Assembly (NCBI RefSeq): GCF_001625305.1
Contig: NW_017803954.1
Location: 565,094-629,093, forward strand
Source of the DNA: Branchiostoma belcheri
Lineage: Eukaryota; Chordata; Leptocardii; Amphioxiformes; Branchiostomatidae
Direction of reading: 5' to 3'
DNA: 64,000 nucleotides
Positions 1 to 33,382 of the stretch are shown piece by piece (within the stretch, counting starts at the first letter, position 1; every line of letters starts with the position of its first letter). The position numbers and the translations under genes are program-made. The notes below the pieces were generated by a model. It worked only from the letters and a program-made list of their open reading frames with translations, was not told the DNA's origin and did not search any database.

Positions 1-2054
1 TATTCAGTTTTCAAATAAACCCAGTGTATACGTAGGTCTTTTCTGTCACTGACCTCATTAAAGCACCACCTAATGAAGAGTGAAGGTACTTCAACCAAGT
101 AGGTACATGCGGACAAGTTGACTTACATTATAATATTCCATACGTGACAATGGCAGTACGCAGGAAAAGTGGTACAATGAAAATTCCCTCTAATCACTCC
201 TATGGCGTCTCCAAAATACTGCTTTACTTCTTTTTTTATTCTGTAGGTAAACCGATAATGTTTCTTTCCTGTAAATGATTGTTTACCAGACTGTAACAAG
301 ATAGATCTGGTGTGAGCATGTAGAAGCATGTACAAAAAAAGTAAACATCTATTGGAGCAGAAATATACTGTGCACTACTAGTGATATATGTAGAAGTAGA
401 GTGCTGACAGCTTGTATGAGTGATTTCGTTAAGAAACTCTTAGAATAGACAGTTTACCTTACTATCAACATGTATTCATAAATAGAAGCTATATATATAT
501 GTAGAGAGAGAGGGAAGGGAACACCATGTTTGGTTTCACTTCCACATTTTCCCAACTACATGTTAACACATTTTCCCAACTACATGTTAACACATTACAT
601 AATTTATAGTAAACAATCGGAATTTGAAGTAAACAATCGGAATTTGACAATGGTCAATCTTAAAGCAGATATGTAGAGTTTCCGCTTTATAATACGTTCT
701 CTCCGATTTCGTGTGCTGTTATACTGAACGCCTTTCCACGTAGAAAACCATTAAAGTCGTTCAAAACGAGGTATACGAAAATGAGCCCAAACCACACATC
801 TGCTTGAACAGCTCGCGATGAAAGCCGTAGGTAACCCGTGAACTTTGACCGTGCACGCGCCGCCCGTGTTGGCCTAATATCAAAGGTGCTCCGGTACAAT
901 GCGCTTGTTCCCGTTATTGATCGGCTCGGCCAGACGGAACGTTAAACATTTACTCACATTAACGTTCTCTCAGCACGTCAGTACCACGGCGACAAGGATA
1001 TCCATATTCAGGTTGGTATGACGGCTTTTATAAAATTGTGAGCTGCTCTCCGTTTTTGAGATGATAGATTGCAGATTGTGTCGTTTTTCTGTCGCAAACA
1101 CCAAATTAAAGCTATATGTACAGTTTGTATCGTAATGGGGTATAGGAAAGGGGCGTGAGATGCATGTTCCTATACGTATAATTGCTCGAGATTGGATTGT
1201 TGTAACAACCGGAGATTTCTTAGCTTTATACTGTAAAATATTCTATCCTGTTTATTGTAAACCAGAAGGCCAATTTTGAGCCATGTCTTGGTGTACTTAA
1301 CACAATGTGTTCAACAGGTACACTGACGATGATGGTTAAAATCGTGATTCGCTGCACGTTTTATCTGTCAGTGTATACTACCCCCACTGACAATAAGCAG
1401 CTTTGTAAGTGTAGGCAGCATTGTATAGACTGCAGCAGTGAAAGGTATAACTGCTGTACAGCGGATAATGGTCGGCAATTTGCGGCTGATGGAGGAACGT
1501 CAATGGCGGTCTGCGGTCGAGTTCACGTGTTGTGCTAGATGACGTCATTATTTACCAAAGGCCGCGTTACGTAGATTTGTTTAGGAAAGAGAGGGTCACG
1601 GGGGGATTTTTGTAAAATCAAGTCTGAGTCTAGAATAAAACTAAAATACATTTGTATCACAAGTAGTTTAAATATGTTTAAATATGTTAAGAATGCATAT
1701 ACGAAGTGACATCTTCGGGTAACCGGTACAATCGTGCGCTCGCTCTATTAATGGATCTATTTACAAAGACAGGGCCTAAATACCCTGCCAATCTACAACT
1801 TTCCTCAAATTTGGATAGTAGTCAATTGGAAATTCCATCAGCAGTGGAGAGAAAAACTATTAGATTCACGTTTAGTTCCTTTTATATAGATGGATGCTCT
1901 ACAGGAAATGGGAAGTGCTTATCATCTCCGCACCAAAATGAGCACTAATCATGTAACAGTAATAAATATATATGAGGCACTTTTTTGTGTGATTACCTAT
2001 CCGTGTCTTTTTTAGTACAGCGTTTGATATTTTTTCTCAGAAAACTCCGTGAAG
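1..2054. other. Non-coding region upstream of the first gene
   Basis: No convincing exon is seen. Open frames here are under 85 codons, lack recognisable motifs and are not flanked by a consistent set of splice sites. A TATA-like string (tttataaaat) lies at about 1027-1036 and could belong to a distal promoter or 5' UTR exon of the gene that starts at 2055; nothing else supports this. The tract 800-870 is locally CpG-rich. Two small tandem duplications at 543-647 are listed separately. Confidence 0.6.
543..647. repeat. Two adjacent tandem duplications (24 bp x2, 20 bp x2)
   Basis: Positions 543-566 and 567-590 are identical 24-bp copies beginning cacattttcccaac. A 17-bp spacer follows, then positions 608-627 and 628-647 are identical 20-bp copies of agtaaacaatcggaatttga. 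Both duplications are perfect, which points to recent slippage or repair events very close to each other. Confidence 0.9.
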
Positions 2055-5000
2055 ATGCAGCGGTCCCAGTCCCTCCCCCACCTACAAACCCTGCAGCCTC
2101 GCTTTTCCTCCACACCGAAAGGGGACAAGCTGGTCTACTCGGGAGACCTCGCCTGTCTGTCGTTCGTGGACGGGGAGGAGTCGGTAGGCCTGAACCACTT
2201 CACCTTCTTCGATGACGAAATGAGAGAGACTATCCAAAATAAAGAGCAGCAGGTGATATACAACGTTGTACCCCGCCATGCGGATGAGAGTGAAACTGCA
2301 GATGCAGGTGATGACGCGGATTTCGTGGACGTGGACACGACTTCGTCCTCAGAGTCAGACGTGACACATATTCATGAATATTTGCAGGACGTTTGGTTCC
2401 GAGCTCACAAGGACGTTCAAGTCGGTAATCTTTGTACAGCAGCGCTGGGTATCGTTGCGAGAACGCCCGAAGTCGGACTGCATTACGTTTGCGCTCCGGT
2501 GGTGTCGCGCAGGCATTACCAATACATACCGCTAGAGGGCGTGCCCAAGGTTTACCGTCGGGACGAAGACGACCATGAAGTGCCCGTGGTTCTGTGCGAG
2601 AAACGTGAGAAAACAGAGCCAAGTCTCCTCTGTCAGCCGACAACAAGCCTTCCTCTTGACTGCAGAGAAGTTGCCTTTTCAAGCTCCACTTTTACCAGCG
2701 ATAAGCCTTCCGAGTTCCTGTTTGTTTCTAGAGACGAAGCGCTGAGACCGCGGCTCAGAACTTTCTCCCCGGCCGCCCTGAGCGACTGCGACAAGCAAGG
2801 CGCCTATTCCGAGAGGGGAACGTCTTTTTACGCCAACAAGTTGCTCCTGTCCTCGTTCATCTCCGACTTGCCGAACGTCCGCGGGAGCTCGGTGATCAAC
2901 AAGCTGAAGAAGACGGCGGCAGAAGTGAACACGTTCTCCCTGGAGGCCTGTAGCCAGGAGCTGCTCCATCCCGAGCAGTGGCTGATCGAGACGCTGAAGC
3001 ACAACTCCGACCTTCCCGCCGAGTTACTCAGGACCAACCTCGGCCAGCAGAGGAACCCTTCGGTATTTCACCCTCTACTGCTCATAGTTTTGTGTTAGGT
3101 ATTGTTTGAACCGGAAAATAAATGATAAGTAAGATACTGATTTGTTATGTTTTCACTATGTATAGATTTTTGAATCCTAAAAAGGCGTCTATTGTTGCGT
3201 TTACGTCGCGTTCACATCGTAGGCCGTCGTGCGATTTTCACAGGGTTTCGAAGCAGGCTATGACATATAGCCGCGGCAACTGTTGACAGAACCCACTGCT
3301 GACAAGGATCATAGACAGCCTTTTAAGCAACTAGTACGGCATATGCAAACGTGCGATCGTATAAGTGTGACCGTGCCCTTCACCCTCCAGGTGACGGTGT
3401 ACGCCGTGGTGCTGGAGATCCACTCCGCCCGGAAGCCGTGTGCGGACTGTGTGGACCACTTCCGGTTCCTCTGCACCGACGACTCTGCCAACAACGTGGT
3501 GAGGGAACAGTTCACGCAGGCGCTGCGGAGGTACAGGTGTGTGCGCCGGGATTTCTTGAATAAAGTTCCCCGCAATAGATTAAAGAACAATTACAGGGTT
3601 CGAGAAGGAAAAGATGCGTGAATGGGATACACAATTGAGCCCGGTTTAGGTTGGATTCATTTTGTCCCATAATGCTATACATCTACGCCCCCTCTTTGTT
3701 TTATGGTTATCGTTGAACACATGGACTACAGTTACCAGTTCAAGATGACAAGTCTACACCTCCCTAACCCAACCCAAGTACATGGGTGATTGCTATATAA
3801 TTAAGCCCATTTAGCACTCAAATATAATATGGTCTGCGAAAACCGTCTCATCTGCAGTAATGTCAAATGAGTCTCCTGTTGCCATGGTCACACCCCAGGT
3901 TCGCTGTCCGTGATGACAGAGTGCCCATCTATGTCCGGGTGTCCTACACACTCAACCGGTTTGGGACAGAGATCGCCCGCCAGTACCCGTACCAGACTCG
4001 TTCCCTGGACCTGCGCGGCCTGCGGGAGGGAGCCATCCTGGCCCACCACTTCGTCAGCGCCAAACAGCTGACACACTGTCCGTTTAGGGACTGCAGGTGG
4101 GTGGGTCTTTAATAACTACTGTTGGTTACTCTCTTGTGAATAATACGAATACTACATAAAATAAATTGCTCAATAAGTCTGATATCACACACTTCTCCAA
4201 CTTTGGTCTGCTCCTTAGCGGTCGACGTTCTTTACAAAATTACTGTTCGCTTTGATATAGTGTAAGTATCAACTTATTTTCTAGAGATGCTATTGGAAAA
4301 AACGCGATGAAACGTATGTTCTTCAAGCAAGACGACAACTTATGCTACCGTTTCCCTTTCTTTACAGACATGAGTTTGACAGCAGGTTTTATGTAAAAGT
4401 GGAGCAGATCGTCAAGTCACTCATCCTTCCGGAGAACTACCATGACGGAGACGAGGAGGTACAGTGTAATTTATCTGCTCTTATGTGGAGGATTGCCGCG
4501 ATGTATGATTACAACTTCCAAGGAGATTATATTGAGATCTCCATATAACCTCCTTGGAACTTCCAATGCTCTCCTACATTTGTGCTAGCGCTAATGTAGC
4601 CGCTATGGAAAAACTGTTAATATTGTCTATCAAAAATTTGTTGAAATCACTTGATAAACGCTGCCTGTGCGGCCCTTTGTTTCCATAGACGGTTCACCGT
4701 GAGCTGTTCACGTTCCGCGCCCCTGACCCGGTGCTGACCATGCTGGACCACACCTGCCGGACAGAGAGGCTGACCCGGGCCGTCAGCTTCACCTCCTGTA
4801 GCGTGTGTGGCGCCTTCAGGGTCATCAGCGGCATGCTGTACCCGGGATCACTCAAACTGGAGTACATCAGGTACTGTGGACAAGTAGCACGATATAGGGA
4901 GTCAAAACTTGGGCCCTGAAGAGGAGAAGGAAATATAACATAATAGGAAATATGAAGGAAATAGCATGTCTATTTTCCTTCGGTAGAAAACACAATCATT

Positions 5001-5381
5001 TTTTCGCCCACGTCCCAATACCGAAGTAAGTTTTTAAAATATCTTCAAACGGATCATATAGAGAGAAATTTTATTCATATTGGGTTACCTGACCATTGAT
5101 GTGAATATATGTGTATAGGACAAAACTTGATCAAGATGTATTTTCGTTCTATCGACGAAACTCACAGATACAACTCCTACAAGTTGGCTGAAGACGACCT
5201 GGCCACGCCTGGTGCCACACCCGTGACCACACCCGTGACCACGCCCCTGGCCACGCCCAAGTCGCTGAGCGTCGTGGACGGTCCCATCCCCGAGCTGGAG
5301 GAATCCTCCGCTCACATGGAGAACTCCAGCTTCACAGACTCCATGTTGTCTGTCAGCGAGGAGTCTCCTCTGGAAGGATGA
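2055..5381 (+). CDS. Uncharacterised 612-residue protein, six coding exons
   Basis: I do not recognise this protein. Coding exons are 2055-3062, 3391-3536, 3899-4096, 4368-4458, 4689-4870 and 5168-5381. All junctions are GT-AG and all phases join (0,2,2,0,2), giving 612 residues and a TGA at 5379-5381. The start is the ATG at 2055, reading MQRSQSLPHLQTLQ, just after a plausible acceptor (tttttctcag). Residues about 77-108 are acidic and Ser-rich. The C-terminal half is more ordered and ends in a Cys cluster (SCSVCGAF, in exon 5) followed by a conserved-looking GSLKLEYIRYNSYKLAEDD block that spans the exon 5-6 junction. Exon 6 then has a Thr-Pro tract (VTTPVTTPLATP) and a Ser/Glu-rich tail. 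No signal peptide or membrane segment is visible, so it is probably cytosolic or nuclear. Codon use is GC-rich relative to its introns, as expected for real coding DNA. The function is unknown. Confidence 0.85.
5203..5262 (+). repeat. Coding Thr-Pro minisatellite in exon 6 of the unknown gene
   Basis: Imperfect repeats of about 12-15 bp (ccacacccgtga, ccacgccc) encode ATP-VTTP-VTTP-LATP. The repeat is in frame and lies in a disordered, Pro/Thr-rich tail, so length variation between alleles would be tolerated. Confidence 0.8.
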
Positions 5382-5686
5382 GACCAAACCAGGGGAGGGG
5401 TAGGATGTGTCAGGAGAGGCGAGGAGATTAGGGAAGACTCGCAATTATCTTTACATAATCAAAAATTCAAAAGAATTTTGCACCAGGCTGCTGACAAAAA
5501 TGTCATCTGAATTTTTAACTCGTACATTTAACTTGATGTAAAAATCAAACTTCACAAGTTTATATTCATGTCACTTCGATCGTTTAGAATTACCTTGCAT
5601 CACAGGTCATCCTTTTTAGAAATTTAAGATACTGACTGATAGCGTAGCTTTATAGCAATTTGTTGCTTTATAGCAACTCTGTTGCA

Positions 5687-5692
5687 AATAAA
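5687..5692 (+). terminator. Candidate poly(A) signal of the unknown gene
   Basis: An AATAAA hexamer lies about 305 bp after the stop codon in an AT-rich tract. This is a normal 3' UTR length. No transcript evidence is available. Confidence 0.45.
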
Positions 5693-6267
5693 ACATAATA
5701 TAGCTGTGTATCCTGCAATAGAACAATAACTGATATGCTAGATATAGCACAACAAGGTGTTATCAGGTTCAGGCGTCTCTAGAACAAGTTGCATTGGCTG
5801 AATCTGCGAAATAAAGGAGAAATGAAAGCCGTAAAAGAAAATATCCTCTGAATTGTAGACTTTGACTAGGATAAAGAGCCAGACGTTTGTCATGTAGTCA
5901 TGTAGCTTAGGCTAGTTTCCCCGCCAATTACAATTTTGAGCACCCTTAATGTAAACAAAAACTTCCCTTCTTCTTATCCTATAACATCGTTTTCCCTGGA
6001 GATTGGGTCATTTAAAGCTTTAGCCTTTACAACAGCGTTCTGTGCACGAACTCTTCCCCATTTGCATAACAAATACTATCACTCATATCACATAGTATTA
6101 CAGAATGTTTCTTAGCGAAAACGTGAAAGACACGGCACAAATACATACGTAGAAGTTAATTGCAGGCATGAGGTTCAGAAGCATGGAATACGTACTAGTG
6201 TTACGCAGGTGTACACCTTACCTGTTGTGCGCTACAGATAACCTGGGGCTAACAGAGATAGTACGGT
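5693..6267. promoter_or_regulatory. Intergenic/promoter region of the ferlin gene
   Basis: About 575 bp separate the presumed end of the first gene from the ferlin start codon. No TATA box is evident near the ATG. A palindrome AGGTGTACACCT at 6207-6218 contains an E-box CAGGTG and two opposed AGGTGT half sites of T-box type, with another CCTG nearby. It lies 50-60 bp before the start codon. A regulatory role is inferred from the motif only. Confidence 0.35.
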
Positions 6268-28310
<22,043 letters not shown>

Positions 28311-29310
28311 ATGAAGAGATGACAGTCAACAGGAACAAAATTGGAATCCACTACATATTCACATTACTCGACAGTGTGTCAAAAACATGCAAAATAGGAA
28401 CTTCCATTGTTATCAGATAATCATTGAACAAAAGAAATCAATGCTCTACAATATTATTGTATCTTTCTTTGTCATAGTCATCTTTCTACATGCAAACTAT
28501 CAAGTGTCAACATGTTTTGAAAACGAACAGTATATCATAAATTAAAGTGCAATTCATATGAAACCTATGTGAAATACTTGTATGTATGTATATGAAATCA
28601 AAGTAAAGTTAAGATTTAACATTGAATTAAATACTCATGTACACATCTGATGCAATCTTGAACAGGCTGTTGCAAGTCTGGAAAGATAGGAAGCATTTGA
28701 CATTGTATATTTGTAATACTATGTACATAGTTATAACAATAGTATGTAGGAGACATATTATCATCTAATATGAAAAAGGAGGCATTGTGTTGGGTGTGTC
28801 TGTGCTTGTGCACATATTTGTGGTTAATAAGAAAATGGATTGTTATGATATTTGGTATGTGGTTAGATGTTTGGAAGATGAAGGTCAAGGACATGTGGAC
28901 CACCTGGTGGCTGTCCTTGGTACTGCAGCAGAGCATTTGTGCATCATTGGTTATTAACAAAGTTTAATTCAGTGCAAAGTAACATGATGAAGAATATATC
29001 CCAACAATGCAATAAGAATAAATGTGATAATAATAATAATAATAATAAAAACTTTTATGACTGTCAAGCACTACAGTTTTGTTATATACTTCGAAAGTTG
29101 TTTTAAGGTGTCAGGAACGGTTCTTTCAAAGAAACTCACAAATTACTTAATACCCCCCCCCCCAACGTACGATGTTTTGTTTTGTGCGTTTTTGGGTAGT
29201 TTGTGACATACAGTTGACTGCCTTGAGCTAGCATCACGCCAAGTCAGAAGTATTAATAGCGCTCATCCCTACCGGCCAGGTGTGTGGTTCCCATGGCCTT
29301 GGGTATACAG
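28311..29310. other. Ferlin 3' UTR and intergenic spacer
   Basis: No gene is seen. An ATTAAA at 28541-28546 and an AATAAA at 29017-29022 are candidate ferlin poly(A) signals. A (TAA)n microsatellite lies at 29026-29048 and a run of C at about 29153-29163. Confidence 0.55.
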
Positions 29311-29316
29311 TATAAA
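29311..29316 (+). promoter_or_regulatory. TATA box of the EGF-repeat gene
   Basis: TATAAA at 29311-29316 lies 61 bp before the chosen ATG. Transcription would start about 25-30 bp downstream, near 29340, leaving a 5' UTR of about 30 bases. It also argues against using the upstream in-frame ATG at 29282, which lies before the TATA box. Confidence 0.65.
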
Positions 29317-29371
29317 TTGTCACACACAGAACCAGCCACACGCACAACACAGTCTGGACTCAACTCAACAT

Positions 29372-32096
29372 ATGGTAAATATGTGGAAGTTTCTGCTGGT
29401 GGTCGCGGCTGTGAATGCCAGTCCATATTCATCACAAGGTTTGCAAAGAATTTGTAGTATATCTTAAACATTATCGGGCATTAAAATTTGATTTTCAGAT
29501 TCATGAAAAATGAAAAGGACACTTTCGGCAGCAATACGACCGGTGTCCTACCGATCATCGCGTTTCATTTTTTTATCGATCAACCGATATTAACAAGTCA
29601 ACGAACCCTGCCCAAAGTGACAGGGTAGATTGTCAGTCGAGAAATATGCTCGATTTCAGTGAAATTTGGCGATCTACAGATTCGACCGAAGGTCGTTGAC
29701 AGTGTGACGCAAGCTTTGCGCACTGCTGCCTTGAAATAAAGATTAAGCGTGTCTTGTTGCAGACTGTTCCAGCAATCCATGCCACCACGGCGGCACCTGC
29801 CAAAACTTGGCAAACGGCTACAGGTGTCACTGTCAACATGGATGGACAGGTACCAACTGCCAGTCAGGTAAATGTTTCGTTATTTTCTCATGACCATTTT
29901 TATTACTAGTAGCTTTTTGAAATGTGTCACTGGTGATACTTCACCGGTTGACGTTCAAGTTTCATTTTATTCTGATTGCCGTTTTCTACAGACGTGAACG
30001 AGTGCGCAACTAACGGAGGGCGGGGACCATGTGAACAAACCTGTATAAACCTGGCCGGTGGTTACCGATGCTCGTGCCATGGGGGTTATCAACTGGCTGC
30101 AGACGGCTTTTCGTGCGTTGGTAAGGAGAGATTTCCTAGAGTGAACGACTCATTTATTCTATCCGCTCAGCTATCTAACAATGGAAGGTCAAGTCTGAAG
30201 GTGGCCAAGCTTTAGCATGCACCGGAGTGGCCGGTATATGGAGGAATTCAGGAACATTACGCTATTGAATCGGTATACAGCCCCCCCCCCACAGTTCCAA
30301 TACATTTACCAATACAGTAAACACCAATACAGTTCCGACGCGCGCACTTACTGGAAGCTTTAAATCTCTGATTTCCTTTTCAACGCAATTCACTCAATTC
30401 AGATACAGAACATGATTACAGTCACCATGGTTCTTTTTTCTGCAGATGCAGATGAGTGTGCGACTAACGGAGGACGGGGTCCATGTCACCACTTCTGTAC
30501 AAATGTGCACGGCAGTTACCTCTGCTCCTGCCAGGCGGGGTACCAGCTGGATGCAGACGGCGTCTCTTGCATCGGTAGAAACAACCTAGATGCTGTCCCA
30601 GTAACAGTAACTCCTACGTTAAATTTCTAGCTGCAACAAGCATAGCAGAGACAGATTAGGGGTTTATGTTCAGACGTTTACACAATTTTTTTTACACCAA
30701 GTAGTGAGTTGTTTCTTAGTTGAGCCTAAGCCAGTTATCTCTCTCTTCTAAGTTCTATAAGATGCGGTAGCCTTAAGACCACATGATCTCATATTGTCGT
30801 TTACTGGCAGCTAGAAGAGCTGTTTGGTGATGACAGTACTAGTACTCTTTCCTTACAGAGGCGGAAGAGTGCCTGACTAACGAAGGACCATGTGAACAAA
30901 CCTGCACGAACCTAGACGGCGCCGTCCACTGCTCCTGTGAGTCAGGATACCAGCTCCATGCAGACGGTGTCTCCTGTACTGGTAGGAACAGCCTTTTGGA
31001 ATTTAGACCTGCTTGACAGAAATTGCAATCACAACATTATTTCACATTCACGTAACAGCAATTTTCTTTCCAAAGTAGACCTTTAATTTGTCGGAATTTC
31101 AATGCGGCAACATTATCGTGTTTTAAAGTTACTCTTCAAACTGTTGGTTTGGGTGAAAAAATATTCCAGTGCAAAAAAGAAACCCCGATAAAGAAGCCTA
31201 AAACACGCTAAAATAAACCAAAATCCAAACCTCGGCTTGGAGAGTATATTTTTAAAGTACCCGCAATCCCCTTCTCCAGACGTGGACGAGTGTACGCAGG
31301 GACTTCACGACTGTGAGCAACGATGTCTAGACACTTACGGCGGGTTCTCCTGCGGATGTGAAGACGGGTTTTCCCTCGCTGACGACGGCAAATCTTGTTT
31401 GGGTAACATTTTTATTAAACATATTTCCAATGCAAATTTGAATGATATTCCGCCAAGATATTCATAAGAAAAACCTGCTAACTCATGAGGTTTTAGCTTG
31501 TGGCAACTCTTTGAAGCCAACAATTCCATGCCTTTTATCATTTGCGTCAGACGCTATATTTGTCAGCTACATAACGTACGCTGTTTTGCACCGAACGCAC
31601 TTAAACGTGCCTTATTTCAGACATTGACGAGTGTGCCAGCAATCCATGCCACCACGGCGGCACCTGCCAGAACCTGGCAAACGGCTACAGGTGTCACTGT
31701 CAACATGGATGGACAGGAACCAACTGCCAGTCAGGTAAATGTTCCCTTGTTTTCTCGTTACCATGGGTGCAGATTCGATACAACTGTAGAAGACAACAAG
31801 TATTGGACAATTGAGCAGTCCTTATTGACTCGGAATTGTTTCTATTCACAATACTCAGGGGAAAAAGGAGAAATTCGTATTTCGAATAATTAATTTTTTT
31901 TAACCATTCAAACTCATTTTGGTCTATTTCTTCTCACGATAATGTAACATGATACTTATTTTATCTACCTAATTTGGTAGAGCTCACGCTCGAGACAAAC
32001 CTGCCATTTTTCTGTATTTTTTCTACATGAGACATATTTACTTTATTGATATTGTTGTTGTTGTTTACAGTGCAGTCAAACGTTATCACCGGCTGA
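29372..32096 (+). CDS. Small secreted protein with six EGF repeats (271 residues)
   Basis: Coding exons are 29372-29438, 29763-29867, 29992-30120, 30446-30574, 30859-30981, 31280-31402, 31621-31734 and 32071-32096. All introns are phase 1, and the exons sum to 816 bp. Exon 1 encodes a signal peptide ([16 protein letters not shown], cleavage probably after NA or nearby). Each middle exon encodes exactly one EGF repeat. EGF2 (DVNEC), EGF3 (DADEC), EGF5 (DVDEC) and EGF6 (DIDEC) start with the Ca2+-binding EGF pattern; EGF4 starts EAEEC. EGF1 and EGF6 are of the CxSxPC...CHHGGTC type. There is no membrane anchor; the tail is VQSNVITG. It is expected to be an extracellular matrix or signalling protein, but I cannot name an orthologue. 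Confidence 0.88.
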
Positions 32097-32151
32097 CCGA
32101 AGACGACACGCATGAAATCCAGCTGGAAGAGCATGCTGGGGAAAAGCATTT

Positions 32152-32157
32152 AATAAA
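32152..32157 (+). terminator. Poly(A) signal of the EGF-repeat gene
   Basis: AATAAA lies 56 bp after the stop codon, a plausible position for a short 3' UTR. A (CAAA)n microsatellite follows at about 32237-32259. Confidence 0.55.
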
Positions 32158-32159
32158 GC

Positions 32160-33200
32160 TTATACCTCGATATTGTTTGTGTATTTTGTATCGTATAAGC
32201 TTGACGTGTTATTGTCACTAATTGGAGGTTCCTTAAATAAACAAACAAACAAACAAACGATCAGAACTAATGAAGCTATGGCGGTAACATTAGCCGAAAT
32301 TCTGCACACTCAAATAATATTCTTCTGGTGTTTGTATTGTTAAAAATATTCGTGAAAAATGTTCCTTTTTTAAATTCGCGCCTCCTTAACCCCGCCACAT
32401 ACTGGTTTACACAGAAATGAAGTCCAACTAAATCCTAATCCTAGCCTTAATCCTCTTCCCTTCTTAGCTTACTGGAGAGTCTGGGGTCGTGAGCTATTAT
32501 AACAGTACAGTCGTAATGTGTGTGTTTCACAACATGTTTGATGCTTTCGGCCCATCCCTTTGTGGTGCAACTTTATCGACAGGAGGTTGCGACACCTAGC
32601 GGAGTTGTAAGGGATGGCATAAAGGAATTACCCGTACCGTGCTCTCTCCGTGTGTCTTTCACGGTTACAGTGACTTGTAATTTGTTTCGCAAGATAAATC
32701 AAGAAGCTATGGATGGGTTGCCATGAATCTTATTAATTAGTGGGTGGGTAGGTCTTGTGTGTTCGGAATAAAGTGACATAAGATTGGGCCCCGTAGCGGC
32801 TTGTTCTGAAACTGCAGCGCCGTTTGTTTAAAAATCCGTGATTTCATAGTGTTGGGAACGGCGCATGCCTCATTTGGAAGTTAAATGAAGATGACCATCA
32901 TTCAACATAACATATTCAAATCAGGACCTCTTTTGCATAGTTTACGAGGAAATGTCAAAATAGCTTTCTTTGCTGTCATTGGGTGGAGAATATGATCATC
33001 TGATATAATTCATACAAATGACAACTCTATTTGCATAAACAATGAGAAACATTTGCAATTCACCAGTCCTAAGGCTAAGTGGCGAAGTTAGTATGAAGTC
33101 GTGGAACTTTTGTTTGTATATTTCAATGTGCCACCTAATGTTAGCTCGATAGCTTTTGTATTAGTTCCGGCCGTTTAACACGTCCCGTTATTTTCCGACG
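32160..33200. other. Non-coding stretch with a diverged interspersed repeat
   Basis: No gene is recognised. Positions about 32866-33120 are a diverged copy of sequence at about 46275-46515. Shared blocks include gatcat, then tgatataatt, atttgcataa and caatga, followed by a shared gaagt...ggaac/ggttcc stretch. Confidence 0.5.
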
Positions 33201-33203
33201 ATG

Positions 33204-33382
33204 TATATAAATTTCCCTGCCCTTTGGTTGTCACGCCATCTTACGGCAGTCAAGTTTTCCTTCAAGTTCGGCAGATTGTGGCAGAAAATCGACACCGAGG
33301 CGTGTTAATGTCTCCGTTCCACGGTTGACATTTCAGGAGGGCCGTGCAGTTTCCGCTTCGGCAGATCTGACACGCCTGCCAG
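33204..33382 (+). promoter_or_regulatory. Candidate TATA promoter and untranslated first exon
   Basis: TATATAAA at 33204-33211 is followed by a CpG-containing, relatively GC-rich stretch that ends in a good donor (gcctgccag|gtacag, exon end 33382). It could be the first non-coding exon of the downstream FAM53 gene, 13 kb away, or of a non-coding RNA. Nothing in the sequence proves the link. Confidence 0.3.

Noticed and set aside
2082..3037. Several reverse-strand ORFs of 65-150 codons
   Set aside because: Antisense shadows of the large first exon of the unknown gene, which has consistent splice phases on the + strand.
29282..29371. Upstream in-frame ATG extending the EGF protein by 30 residues
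   Set aside because: It lies upstream of the TATA box and would bury the signal peptide; the ATG at 29372 fits both promoter and signal sequence.
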